Shown one piece after another: positions 1 through 8,504 of a stretch of 64,000 nucleotides of DNA. Numbering within the stretch: the first letter of the stretch is position 1; every line of letters starts with the position of its first letter. Made by a program: the position numbers and the translations under genes. The notes beneath the pieces are model-generated. The model did no database searches. It worked only from the letters and a program-made list of their open reading frames with translations, and was not told the DNA's origin. This DNA comes from Gilliamella sp. B3022 (GTDB lineage Bacteria; Pseudomonadota; Gammaproteobacteria; Enterobacterales; Orbaceae): assembly GCF_028751545.1 (NCBI RefSeq), contig NZ_CP071867.1, forward strand, positions 496,001 through 560,000. The letters are read 5' to 3'.

Positions 1-777
1 CTCACCTTCAATTGCTGCAAGTTTAGTAGGTTGAACAGTCGACAATTCGTGTCCGGCTTCATCGCCCATGAAGGCAACAACAATTGACATAATAAAACCA
101 AACATGGCCGCTACTGCAAAAGAACGACTTGCAAAAGGTAAATCTCGTTTCTTGAGAAGATAATATGAACTAATACTTAAAACAAACATCGCACCAGTTA
201 AATATCCTGCTGCAACAGTATGTACGAACTTATATTGAGCAACAGAATTAGTAACTAATTCAAAGAAACTAGCCATTTCCATACGGGAATTTATCGGATT
301 AAAGTCTGAACCAATAGGGAATTGCATCCAGCCATTAGCAACTAAAATCCAAAGCGCGGAAAAGTTTGAACCAAACGCCACACACCAAGTAACCATTAAA
401 TGTTTACCACGACTTAGTCTATCCCATCCAAAAAAGAATAAACCAACCATCGTTGATTCCAAGAAAAATGCCATTAGTCCTTCAATTGCAAGAGGTGCCC
501 CAAAAATATCCCCCACATAGTGCGAGTAATAAGACCAGTTGGTACCGAATTGAAATTCCATGGTTAAACCGGTAGCGACACCAACGGCAAAATTAATACC
601 GAATAATTTACCCCAGAATTTGGTCATATCCTTCCAGATTTGCTTGCCACTAACAACATATACAGTTTCCATAATTGCAAGCATAAATGCCATACCCAAA
701 GTTAATGGTACAAAAATGAAATGATACATTGCTGTGAGTGCAAACTGAAGGCGCGACAGTTCTACTATATCTAACAT
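1..777 (-). CDS. cydA: Cytochrome bd ubiquinol oxidase subunit I, C-terminal part beyond window
   Basis: Membrane quinol oxidase subunit that binds the low-spin b558 and takes part in oxygen reduction with CydB. Only the first 259 codons lie in the window; the reading frame is open to the edge, so the gene is partial rather than broken. The N-terminus reads [19 protein letters not shown] and includes the conserved His and the GRD-like loops typical of CydA, followed by several hydrophobic segments. The start ATG (775-777) is preceded by a purine-rich AAAGGGAA. It follows sucD in the same direction, the order also seen in E. coli (sucABCD then cydAB), but the 101-base gap holds its own promoter-like elements, including an FNR-type box. 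Confidence 0.96.
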   Translation of the reverse strand, partial: MLDIVELSRLQFALTAMYHFIFVPLTLGMAFMLAIMETVYVVSGKQIWKDMTKFWGKLFGINFAVGVATGLTMEFQFGTNWSYYSHYVGDIFGAPLAIEGLMAFFLESTMVGLFFFGWDRLSRGKHLMVTWCVAFGSNFSALWILVANGWMQFPIGSDFNPINSRMEMASFFELVTNSVAQYKFVHTVAAGYLTGAMFVLSISSYYLLKKRDLPFASRSFAVAAMFGFIMSIVVAFMGDEAGHELSTVQPTKLAAIEGE

Positions 778-860
778 AAAGCGTTCCCTTTATCCTTAAA
801 TGCCCACAAATTTTATATCATCATTTTAGCAATTGTATAACATTATTTAAAGAATAAAAA

Positions 861-874
861 TTGACGAATATCAA
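861..874. promoter_or_regulatory. FNR-like box upstream of cydA
   Basis: TTGACGAATATCAA differs from the FNR consensus TTGATN4ATCAA at one position. On the minus strand a TATACA hexamer lies at 834-839. If transcription begins about seven bases below it, near 826, the box is centred 41.5 bases upstream, which is the class II activator position. The match and spacing are seen directly; binding by an FNR homologue is inferred. Confidence 0.5.
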
Positions 875-878
875 AAAA

Positions 879-1751
879 CTATATGTCAAACTGTTTTTTT
901 ACAGCATCTCCAATATCAGCAAGATTACTAACAATCGTGATACCAGCTGATAATAATGCTTTAGTTTTTTCTTTTGCTGTCCCTTTGTTACCCGAAATAA
1001 TTGCACCAGCATGTCCCATACGTTTACCTGCTGGAGCCGAGGTTCCAGCAATGTATGCTATAACGGGTTTAGTCATATGTTTTTTAATATATTCAGCGGC
1101 TTCTTCCTCAGCAGTACCACCAATTTCACCTATCATAACAATAATTTCAGTATCAGGATCTTGCTCAAGTAATTTCAAAATTGAAACAAAATCGCTTCCA
1201 GGAATGGGGTCACCGCCAATACCGACACAAACAGATTGTCCAATACCTATATCAGTTGTCTGTTTAACTGCTTCATAAGTTAACGTTCCAGAACGAGAAA
1301 CAATCCCGACTTTGCCTGATAAATGAATATGTCCTGGCATAATACCAATTTTACATTCGTTTGGTACAATAATTCCAGGGCAGTTTGGTCCAATCATTGT
1401 TACGTCGTTTTGTATCAATTTTTCTTTTACAATTAACATATCTAAAGTTGGAATGCCTTCAGTTATACAAACGATTAGTTTTATCCCAGCATCAATGGCT
1501 TCCAAAATGGAATCTTTCCCAAATGCAGCAGGCACATAAATAACAGTGGCTGTAGCACCGGTGGCGGCAACAGCCTCTTTAACGGTATTGAAGACTGGCA
1601 AACCTAAATGTGTTGTTCCACCTTTACCTGGCGTGACGCCCCCAACCATTTTTGTACCATATGCAATGGCTTGTTCAGAATGGAAAGTACCTTGACTACC
1701 AGTAAATCCTTGACAGATAACTTTGGTTTCTTTATTAACTAAAATTGACAT
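879..1751 (-). CDS. sucD: Succinyl-CoA synthetase alpha subunit
   Basis: Alpha subunit of the succinate-CoA ligase, which carries the phosphohistidine intermediate and the CoA-binding fold; it converts succinyl-CoA to succinate with formation of a nucleoside triphosphate. The 290-residue length equals the family norm. Visible features are the N-terminal CoA-binding Rossmann region ([15 protein letters not shown]), the MIGPNCPG segment and the active-site histidine in [10 protein letters not shown] near residue 245. It lies 21 bases after sucC, so the two are translated from one transcript, with a GGAG ribosome site before the ATG at 1749-1751. No sucA or sucB genes are next to it. Confidence 0.97.
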   Translation of the reverse strand: MSILVNKETKVICQGFTGSQGTFHSEQAIAYGTKMVGGVTPGKGGTTHLGLPVFNTVKEAVAATGATATVIYVPAAFGKDSILEAIDAGIKLIVCITEGIPTLDMLIVKEKLIQNDVTMIGPNCPGIIVPNECKIGIMPGHIHLSGKVGIVSRSGTLTYEAVKQTTDIGIGQSVCVGIGGDPIPGSDFVSILKLLEQDPDTEIIVMIGEIGGTAEEEAAEYIKKHMTKPVIAYIAGTSAPAGKRMGHAGAIISGNKGTAKEKTKALLSAGITIVSNLADIGDAVKKQFDI

Positions 1752-1772
1752 AATAAATCTTCTCCATTCCTA

Positions 1773-2945
1773 CTATTTGGCAACAGCAACGATTTTCTGT
1801 GCAGCATCTGTTAAACTTTTTGCAGTAATAATATTTAACTTACTATCAGCTAAAATACCTCTAGCAATTTCGGCATTGTTACCTTGAAGTCGTACAACAA
1901 CAGGAACCTTAAGACCTATTTCTTCGATGGCACTTATAATACCTTCAGCAATTAAGTCACAACGAACAATGCCACCAAAAATATTGACGAAAATCGCTTT
2001 GACATTTTTTTCTGATAAAATTAATTTAAATGCTTCAGCTACACGTTCTTGTGTTGTACTTCCTCCAACATCTAAAAAGTTAGCAGGTTCCCCACCATAT
2101 AATTTGATGATATCCATAGTAGCCATAGCTAACCCTGCGCCATTGACCATGCATCCTATATTTCCATTTAAAGAAACATAACTAATACCTTGCTTGGCTG
2201 CAATCGATTCAAGTTCATCCTCTTGTGTTGTATCTTTTAAATAATTTAATTTAGGATGTCGAAAAAGCGCATTATCATCAAGAACGATTTTAGCATCTAA
2301 ACAAACAAGCTCTTGCTCATCAGTAATAACCAAAGGATTGACTTCAGCTAATGAAACATCATTATCTAAAAATAGATTAGCAAAATTAACAAATAATTTA
2401 GAAAATTGGTTAACAAGTTTACCTTTTAACCCTAATTTAAAGGCAAGTTCACGACCTTGATAAGCAGATGGTCCAGTTAATGGATCAAGTGGCATTTTAT
2501 GAATTAAGTGTGGGGATTTTTCAGCAACACTTTCAATATCAACACCACCCTCAGTCGAGGCCATTATAACAACACGTTTAGAACTTCGATCAATTACTGC
2601 TCCCAAATAAAGTTCTTTATAAATATTTGAAGCTTTTTCAATTAAAATCTGATTTACCGGCTGTCCTCTAGATGTTGTTTGATAAGTAACTAAATGTTTA
2701 CCTAACCATTTTTCAGCAAAAGCTTTTATTTCATTGAAGTGTTTAGTACAAATTACGCCTCCAGCTTTGCCTCTTCCTCCGGCATGAACCTGGCATTTAG
2801 CAACCCAAGAACCAATATCCGATTGAGGTTGTAACTTTGATAAAACATCTTTTACCTCATCAACTGAATTACAAACATATCCTTCAGGTACAGGTAAATT
2901 ATATTCTTTAAAAATGTATTTTGATTGATACTCGTGCAGGTTCAT
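1773..2945 (-). CDS. sucC: Succinyl-CoA synthetase beta subunit
   Basis: Beta subunit of succinyl-CoA synthetase, providing the ATP-grasp nucleotide site and the specificity for succinate. At 390 residues it is two longer than the E. coli protein. The N-terminus [15 protein letters not shown], the [15 protein letters not shown] nucleotide-binding stretch, the EVNPLV motif near residue 200 and the [10 protein letters not shown] loop near residue 325 are all present. It is the first gene of a sucC-sucD pair. Upstream is the divergent fldA instead of sucAB, so the 2-oxoglutarate dehydrogenase genes that normally precede it are absent from this locus. Confidence 0.97.
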   Translation of the reverse strand: MNLHEYQSKYIFKEYNLPVPEGYVCNSVDEVKDVLSKLQPQSDIGSWVAKCQVHAGGRGKAGGVICTKHFNEIKAFAEKWLGKHLVTYQTTSRGQPVNQILIEKASNIYKELYLGAVIDRSSKRVVIMASTEGGVDIESVAEKSPHLIHKMPLDPLTGPSAYQGRELAFKLGLKGKLVNQFSKLFVNFANLFLDNDVSLAEVNPLVITDEQELVCLDAKIVLDDNALFRHPKLNYLKDTTQEDELESIAAKQGISYVSLNGNIGCMVNGAGLAMATMDIIKLYGGEPANFLDVGGSTTQERVAEAFKLILSEKNVKAIFVNIFGGIVRCDLIAEGIISAIEEIGLKVPVVVRLQGNNAEIARGILADSKLNIITAKSLTDAAQKIVAVAK

Positions 2946-3040
2946 AACTAAATTCCATGATTTAAATTAATATAAACACTGATAATAATTCTAATCTAAG
3001 ATGAAGAAATTGTGTAGTAAATAATATCTTATGTTGATAG

Positions 3041-3060
3041 TAATTGAGAACGATTGCTGA
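3041..3060. promoter_or_regulatory. Weak Fur-box-like sequence in the sucC/fldA gap
   Basis: TAATTGAGAACGATTGCTGA resembles one and a half repeats of the Fur 7-1-7 element (TGATAAT-N-ATTATCA), matching about nine of fourteen informative positions. It sits about 65 bases before the fldA start and fldA is next to fur. The match is partial and AT-rich DNA gives such matches by chance. Confidence 0.25.
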
Positions 3061-3125
3061 TATTAAGTGACAATGATATACTCAAAAAAATATTTTGATG
3101 AAGTAATAACAGTGAAGGTATAAAT

Positions 3126-3638
3126 ATGGCAAACGTTGGTATTTTTTTTGGTAGTGATACAGGTAATACAGAAAATGTAGCTAAACAAATCCAACAAATT
3201 TTAGGCTGTGATAAAGCAGATATTTTTGATATTGCAAAATCTACCAAAGAAATAATTGAACAATATAATTACCTTTTTTTAGGTATTCCAACTTGGTACT
3301 ATGGTGAATCACAAGCAGATTGGGATGATTTTTTTCCTAACCTAGAGCAAATTGATTTTAATGGTAAAATGGTTGCAATTTTTGGTTGTGGCGATCAAGA
3401 AGATTATGCTGAATATTTTTGTGATGCAATGGGTACATTACGAGATGTTATCGAACCTAGAGGTGCTAAAATAGTCGGGCATTGGTCAACTGAAGGATAC
3501 AGTTTTGAAGCATCGAAAAGTTTAGTGGACGATACTCACTTTATAGGGTTAGCCATTGATGAAGATCGCCAACCAGAGTTAACCGAAGAACGTATTAGTA
3601 ATTGGGTCAACCAAGTTAAAATCGAAATGAACATTTAA
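3126..3638 (+). CDS. fldA: Flavodoxin 1
   Basis: Small cytoplasmic FMN protein that donates electrons to enzymes such as pyruvate formate-lyase activase, anaerobic ribonucleotide reductase activase, IspG/IspH and BioB. The 170 residues follow the long-chain flavodoxin pattern: FFGSDTGNTENVAKQI phosphate-binding loop at about 8-23, PTWYYGESQADWDDF at about 57-71 with the aromatic residue that stacks on FMN, and GCGDQEDYAEYFCDAMG near 95-111. It lies directly before fur, 79 bases apart; the intervening ybfE gene of E. coli is not here. It is divergent from sucC. Confidence 0.96.
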   Translation: MANVGIFFGSDTGNTENVAKQIQQILGCDKADIFDIAKSTKEIIEQYNYLFLGIPTWYYGESQADWDDFFPNLEQIDFNGKMVAIFGCGDQEDYAEYFCDAMGTLRDVIEPRGAKIVGHWSTEGYSFEASKSLVDDTHFIGLAIDEDRQPELTEERISNWVNQVKIEMNI

Positions 3639-3717
3639 TCAATTACAATGATTTCTTTTATTTACTGTGCATAGTTTCTATAATGTGTAATTATTAATAA
3701 CTTAATTGGGATGTAAT

Positions 3718-4176
3718 ATGACAAATCATGATAATGATAATAATGCAGCACTCAAAAGTGCTGGTTTAAAGGTTACGTTACCACGATTAAAGATTTTAGA
3801 ATTATTGAGAGATCCTTCATGTCAACATATTACCGTCGAGGATCTTTATAAAAAATTGCTTGATATGGGTGAAGAGATCGGACTAGCTACTGTCTATCGT
3901 GTTTTAAATCAATTTGATGATGCTGGGATCGTGACACGCCATAATTTTGAAGGTGGAAAAGCGGTATTTGAGCTTGCAACACAAAAACACCATGATCATT
4001 TAATTTGTCTTGATTGTGGTGAAGTGTTTGAATTTCGAGATGAAATTATTAATGCAAGACAAAAAGAAATTGCTGAGCAATATGGAGTTAAATTAACTTT
4101 TCATAGTTTATATCTTTATGGACACTGCCAATCAGGTAATTGTAAAGCCCATCCTGAACTTCATACAAAAAAATAA
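3718..4176 (+). CDS. fur: Ferric uptake regulator
   Basis: Iron-responsive DNA-binding repressor. The N-terminal winged helix reads ALKSAGLKVTLPRLKILE and the DNA-recognition region GLATVYRVLNQFDDAGIV. The metal sites are visible in the H-rich segment KHHDHLICLDCGEVFEF, which also has the first CxxC, and in the C-terminal GHCQSGNCKAH. An upstream TTG at 3706 is in frame, but the ATG at 3718 gives a 152-residue protein beginning MTNHDNDNNAALK, aligned with the known Fur N-terminus, so it is preferred. Its pairing with fldA is conserved in relatives. A clear hairpin terminator follows at once. Confidence 0.96.
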   Translation: MTNHDNDNNAALKSAGLKVTLPRLKILELLRDPSCQHITVEDLYKKLLDMGEEIGLATVYRVLNQFDDAGIVTRHNFEGGKAVFELATQKHHDHLICLDCGEVFEFRDEIINARQKEIAEQYGVKLTFHSLYLYGHCQSGNCKAHPELHTKK

Positions 4177-4197
4177 GCCTATTTCTGATAGGCTTTT
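4175..4197 (+). terminator. Rho-independent terminator after fur
   Basis: Stem AAGCCTAT (4175-4182) pairs with ATAGGCTT (4188-4195) around a five-base loop, and runs into a short T stretch. It overlaps the fur stop codon. Confidence 0.8.
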
Positions 4198-4250
4198 CAC
4201 TTACAATTATAGCTAAAACAAGTTATCTTTTCTATCAGGTTAATATTTAC

Positions 4251-4793
4251 ATGAAACAACTTTTAAATTTTATACCCCTCGTAATCTTTTTTATATTTTT
4301 AACAATGTATGATGTTTTTGTTGGTGTGCAGGCTTTAATGATAGCAGCAACGGTTTGTTTTCTAATTGTTCTTATCATTTATCGAAAAATCGACAAAGTA
4401 GAATTGATATCTTATTTAATGGTGATGATTTTTGGAGGATTTACTCTTTATACTCGAGAACCTAATGTTATAAAATGGAAAGTGACAATTATTAATTTTT
4501 TATTTGCCTCAGGTTTACTTATTAGTCAGTATTTTTTCAAAATAAACCTGCTTCAAAAACTACTAGGCAGAGAAATTCAGTTAGATATAATCTTTTGGAA
4601 TAGATTAAGTATATTATGGATAGCTTTCTTTATGACATGTGGAGTTATTAGTTTAGGTGCAACCTATTATACAACAGATGATTTTTTCTGGATTTTTAAA
4701 GTATTTATTTTACCTGGTGCATCGTTATTATTATCCTTGATATCAGGAATCTATATATATAAACATATAGATAAAGATATAGACAATAAATAG
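4251..4793 (+). CDS. yciB: YciB / inner membrane septation protein A
   Basis: Inner-membrane protein of the YciB (IspZ, septation protein A) family, linked in E. coli to cell envelope synthesis and division but without a known reaction. The 180 residues match the family length. Five or so hydrophobic segments are visible (about 4-20, 25-43, 52-68, 79-97, 120-138, 150-170), with the family's TLYTREPNVIKWKVTIINF segment between the third and fourth. The identification rests on this segment and on the neighbours: yciB-yciA and then cls keep the E. coli order. It is seven bases from the next gene, so probably co-transcribed. Confidence 0.9.
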   Translation: MKQLLNFIPLVIFFIFLTMYDVFVGVQALMIAATVCFLIVLIIYRKIDKVELISYLMVMIFGGFTLYTREPNVIKWKVTIINFLFASGLLISQYFFKINLLQKLLGREIQLDIIFWNRLSILWIAFFMTCGVISLGATYYTTDDFFWIFKVFILPGASLLLSLISGIYIYKHIDKDIDNK

Positions 4794-4814
4794 CACAAGA
4801 TGGAGTATTTTAAT

Positions 4815-5273
4815 ATGAAACAATCCGATACAACCCCTAAAGGACAACTAGTACTAAGAACACTGGCAATGCCTGCTGATACAAATCCTCATGGTCATAT
4901 TTTTGGCGGTTGGATAATGTCACAAATGGATCTTGCTGGCGGTATTTTATCAAAAGAGATCGCTAGAAATCGAGTTGTAACGGTAAACGCGAGTAGCATT
5001 ACATTCCATAAACCGGCAATGGTGGGAGATGTAGTTTGTTGTTATGCTCATTGTATTAAAACAGGAAAAACTTCTATTACCATTGGCATTGAAGTTTGGG
5101 TTAAAAAAGTGATTGATCCATCTGATTCATTAAAACGTTTTTGTATCACTGATGCTGTATTTACTTATGTTTCAGTAGATAAACATAATAATCCCAAACC
5201 TTTACCTGAAGTATTTCAGAATTATGATTGTACAAAAGATGGGATTAATAAACTTAACCTAAATAATAGCTAA
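4815..5273 (+). CDS. yciA: Acyl-CoA thioesterase YciA
   Basis: Hot-dog-fold thioesterase that hydrolyses acyl-CoA esters of various chain lengths in the cytoplasm. The family core reads LRTLAMPADTNPHGHIFGGW and ends at MDLAGG; it includes the catalytic Asp of the PADTN loop and the HIFGG helix start. The chosen ATG at 4815 follows GGAG (4802-4805) with nine-base spacing and gives an N-terminus (MKQSDTTPKGQLVL) like E. coli YciA; an ATG at 4800 overlaps that ribosome site and is less likely. It lies between yciB and the cardiolipin synthase gene. Confidence 0.93.
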   Translation: MKQSDTTPKGQLVLRTLAMPADTNPHGHIFGGWIMSQMDLAGGILSKEIARNRVVTVNASSITFHKPAMVGDVVCCYAHCIKTGKTSITIGIEVWVKKVIDPSDSLKRFCITDAVFTYVSVDKHNNPKPLPEVFQNYDCTKDGINKLNLNNS

Positions 5274-5278
5274 CTTAT

Positions 5279-6742
5279 ATGCAATATACTTCATTCCACG
5301 CCTTAGTTAGTTCATTGATCTTTTTTGTTTATTGGTTGATGATCGTTGCCACTACGTTAAGAATAGTATTTAAACGCAGGCCAACCACCTATGTCATTGC
5401 TTGGATGCTAGTGATTTATATCATACCAATAGTTGGAATTATTCTTTATTTTTCGTTAGGTGAAGCTCATTTAGGCCAACAGCGTGTTAAACGAGCACAG
5501 AAAATGCGACCAATCATTGCTAACTTTATCAATAGAATTAGCGTCCTTCCGAATATTTTCACAACCCAAGTTAGTCAAGTTAGTAAACCTATTTTTCAAC
5601 TTTGCAAGCATCAAACCGGACTAGACGGCATAAATGGTAATCATATTGACCTGCTTAGTGAAACTGACGCAATTTTTGATCATCTAATTGAAGATATCAA
5701 TCAAGCAACCTCTAACATTGAGATGGTATTTTATATTTGGAATGAAGGCGGTCGAGCAGATGATGTTGAAAAAGCATTGATTGAAGCAACTAAACGTGGT
5801 GTAACTTGTCATTTAATGGTAGATTCTGCAGGTAGCCGCCGTTTTCTTAGAACAAATGCAAGTAAAAGAATGCGTGAAGCAGGAATCATTATTGTTGAAG
5901 CCTTAAAAGTCAACTTGCTTCGATTTATGTTTAGACGACTCGATTTGCGACAACATCGTAAGGTTGCAATCATAGACAACTATATCTCATATACAGGTAG
6001 CATGAACATTGTCGATCCTCGCTTCTTTAAACAAAATAAGCATGTTGGTGAGTGGGTCGATATTATGGTTAGAATGCGAGGTCCTGTTACCACATTAATG
6101 GGTGCAATTTATGCTAGTGATTGGGAATTAGAAACAGGTACTGATCTTGCTTTACCTAAAATTACGGACTTTGCCGAACCCCCAGAAGAAAAAAAACATA
6201 TTATGCAATTAATTGCTTCTGGCCCTGGTTACACTGAAAACATGATCCATCAAGTATTATTAACAGCAATCTATTCAGCTCAAAAACAAATAATTTTTAC
6301 TACCCCCTATTTAGTTCCTAGTGATGATATTTTACATGCCGTATGTACTGCCGCTCAGCGTGGAGTGGAAGTTATTATTATCGTTCCCAGAAAGAATGAT
6401 TCTTTAATGGTCAAATGGGCTAGTCGAGCATTTTTTTCTGAATTGCTTGATGGTGGAGTTAAACTTTATCAATACAACGATAATTTATTACATACTAAGA
6501 GTGTTTTAATTGATAATCAACTGAGTTTAGTCGGTACAGTTAATTTAGATATGCGAAGTTTATGGTTAAATTTTGAAATTACGACTGTCATTGATGATGC
6601 AGAATTTGCCCAATCACTTTCTTATCTTTTACAAAAATATTTAGCTCAGTCTGAAGAAATAAATATTGAAATATGGAAACAAAGACCTATTTGGCAACGT
6701 ATTGTAGAACGGTTATTTTATTTTTTTGCACCATTACTATAA
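5279..6742 (+). CDS. clsA: Cardiolipin synthase (ClsA type)
   Basis: Membrane phospholipase D-family enzyme that condenses two phosphatidylglycerols to cardiolipin. The 487-residue length matches ClsA. Two N-terminal membrane segments (about 8-28 and 38-58) are followed by two HKD motifs: QHRKVAIIDNYISYTGSMN near residue 222 and LHTKSVLIDNQLSLVGTVN near residue 402, both with the downstream GS/GT-N residues. It starts five bases after yciA, probably within the same transcript. Its stop codon is immediately next to the stop codon of the convergent cpdA, leaving no room for a terminator between them. Confidence 0.95.
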   Translation: MQYTSFHALVSSLIFFVYWLMIVATTLRIVFKRRPTTYVIAWMLVIYIIPIVGIILYFSLGEAHLGQQRVKRAQKMRPIIANFINRISVLPNIFTTQVSQVSKPIFQLCKHQTGLDGINGNHIDLLSETDAIFDHLIEDINQATSNIEMVFYIWNEGGRADDVEKALIEATKRGVTCHLMVDSAGSRRFLRTNASKRMREAGIIIVEALKVNLLRFMFRRLDLRQHRKVAIIDNYISYTGSMNIVDPRFFKQNKHVGEWVDIMVRMRGPVTTLMGAIYASDWELETGTDLALPKITDFAEPPEEKKHIMQLIASGPGYTENMIHQVLLTAIYSAQKQIIFTTPYLVPSDDILHAVCTAAQRGVEVIIIVPRKNDSLMVKWASRAFFSELLDGGVKLYQYNDNLLHTKSVLIDNQLSLVGTVNLDMRSLWLNFEITTVIDDAEFAQSLSYLLQKYLAQSEEINIEIWKQRPIWQRIVERLFYFFAPLL

Positions 6743-7573
6743 TTAATAACCGTTTTGGGATAAATCAGGAACAAAACGATTATCACCAATACGAAATACT
6801 TCTGTTTCAAGCATACCATCGTTGGTTAATGTAATTTCACGCCAACCTGGTGCATCTTTATCTGCGAGTCCAAAATCATAACTATTAGGTTTAAATTGTA
6901 CACAAGTTGATGGAGTAGAAAATGCTTTACATGCATACCATTGATGCTCTTGGCTTTGATGAATATGCCCCCATCCTAATCCTTTTATTTGGGAATAAGT
7001 CTGTAAAATTTTTTCTAACTCAACACTATTTTTCAATATATGTTGATCCAGCCAATGACACTTTGAATTGATTGGATGATGATGTAAAAAGACCAGTGCA
7101 TTTTTGTCAGAATATCTATCTAATTTTTCCTGTAAAAAAAGCACTTCTGAGTTAGGTAATAAACCATAAGCTTGGCCTTCGACTTGACTATTTAAAAGAA
7201 TAATTATCCATTTATCACTTAACAAAATGACTTTATTATCTAAAAGTCGATAATTATCAAAAACGGATTGCATAGTGCCATAGTTATCATGATTTCCAGC
7301 TAACCAAACACAAGGTGTATTTAAAGTGGTTATTTGTTCTGCAAAAAATTTATAAGCTTCTTTTGTACCATCTTGAACAAAATCGCCCGTTGCTACGATT
7401 AAATCATAAGTTCTTCTGCAATTTTTGATCTCATCAATTACAGCCAAAAAACTCGCGTTTGAATTCACACCAAGCAAAGTACGGCTATTGTCAGAAAAAA
7501 GATGAGTATCTGTAATTTGTAATATTTTACCGTAATTTTTATTTTTTGTTGGAAGCTGTAAAAGTGACTCCAA
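6743..7573 (-). CDS. cpdA: 3',5'-cyclic-AMP phosphodiesterase
   Basis: Metallophosphoesterase that hydrolyses cAMP and so lowers CRP activity. The metal-site motifs are in order: QITDTHLF (about 19-26), ATGDFVQDG (about 61), LAGNHDNY (about 92), HHHPIN (about 165) and GHIHQSQEH (about 208). The start is a TTG: the encoded MESLLQLP matches the E. coli CpdA N-terminus and an in-frame stop lies two codons upstream, so no ATG start is available that keeps this conserved region. The genes nudF and tolC lie nearby as in E. coli, but yqiB is missing between nudF and cpdA. Confidence 0.95.
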   Translation of the reverse strand: MESLLQLPTKNKNYGKILQITDTHLFSDNSRTLLGVNSNASFLAVIDEIKNCRRTYDLIVATGDFVQDGTKEAYKFFAEQITTLNTPCVWLAGNHDNYGTMQSVFDNYRLLDNKVILLSDKWIIILLNSQVEGQAYGLLPNSEVLFLQEKLDRYSDKNALVFLHHHPINSKCHWLDQHILKNSVELEKILQTYSQIKGLGWGHIHQSQEHQWYACKAFSTPSTCVQFKPNSYDFGLADKDAPGWREITLTNDGMLETEVFRIGDNRFVPDLSQNGY

Positions 7574-7739
7574 AATTCACCTCAGTTATTCATCAAATAT
7601 TATGGTTAATAATGTTAATAGCAAAACAGAACATTGCAGCAGAGTATATAATTTTATTATAAATCTTAGCGTTATAATAAAGTGTAAAATATATCACATT
7701 TTAATGAAAGAAATAATTAAATATAATCAGTAATATTAA

Positions 7740-8366
7740 TCACTTCCATTCATTTTTTAGATTCAAATAATTAAGTTGCAACCATTGTAAAGCAATAATT
7801 GATGCTGCATTATTAATTAATCCCTCTTCAACCCATTTATAAGCTTGATCTCTACTGACAACATGAACTTTAATGTCTTCATTTTCTTCCACAAGTCCAT
7901 GAATACCTGTTGCTGTTGAAGCATCTACTTCACCAATCAAAATATGCAATTTTTCAGTTAAACTACCAGGAGAAGCTAAATAACTAATAATAGGCTTGCA
8001 TCGTCCAATAGTAACACCTGCTTCCTCAATTGCCTCACGTCTTGCCACTTCTTCATACGATTCATTTTCATGATCCATCATTCCCGCTATCAACTCTAAC
8101 ATCCAAGGGGTTTCTTGGGTTTCTATTGCAGCAATACGGATTTGTTCAATTAAAACTACCTCATCACGTTTAACATCATATGCTAGCAAAACTACAGCAT
8201 GACCGCGTTCTAAAACTTCTCTGGTAACGATATCGCTAGTTGATCCATCAAATTTACGATATTGGAAACGATATTCAAGTAAAGAAAAAAAACCTCTATA
8301 AAGAACTCGTTTAGATAGATTGAATACATCGTTTTTGTTAAAATTTATTGGATTATTAATTTTCAT
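7740..8366 (-). CDS. nudF: ADP-ribose pyrophosphatase
   Basis: Nudix hydrolase that splits ADP-ribose to AMP and ribose 5-phosphate. The Nudix box is intact: GMMDHENESYEEVARREAIE continues into EAG, with the REAxEE core near residue 115. The flanking ERGHAVVLLAYDVKRDEVVL and SPGSLTEKLHILIGEVDA segments match NudF. I chose the ATG at 8366, which has GAGAAA just before it and gives MKINNPINFNKNDV; an ATG four codons upstream (8378) is possible. It is divergent from tolC. The 166 bases between it and cpdA hold no gene, where E. coli has yqiB. Confidence 0.93.
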   Translation of the reverse strand: MKINNPINFNKNDVFNLSKRVLYRGFFSLLEYRFQYRKFDGSTSDIVTREVLERGHAVVLLAYDVKRDEVVLIEQIRIAAIETQETPWMLELIAGMMDHENESYEEVARREAIEEAGVTIGRCKPIISYLASPGSLTEKLHILIGEVDASTATGIHGLVEENEDIKVHVVSRDQAYKWVEEGLINNAASIIALQWLQLNYLNLKNEWK

Positions 8367-8504
8367 ATTGTTTCTCATTTTAAAGTAAATTTTATTAAAA
8401 AGTGCGAATGATAAAGAAACTATGCTTACTATATGCTAATTATCTGTTAAAATCGCATAAATGAAAATACAATTATATTTTATATGTTTTTAAAGAGATG
8501 ATTG

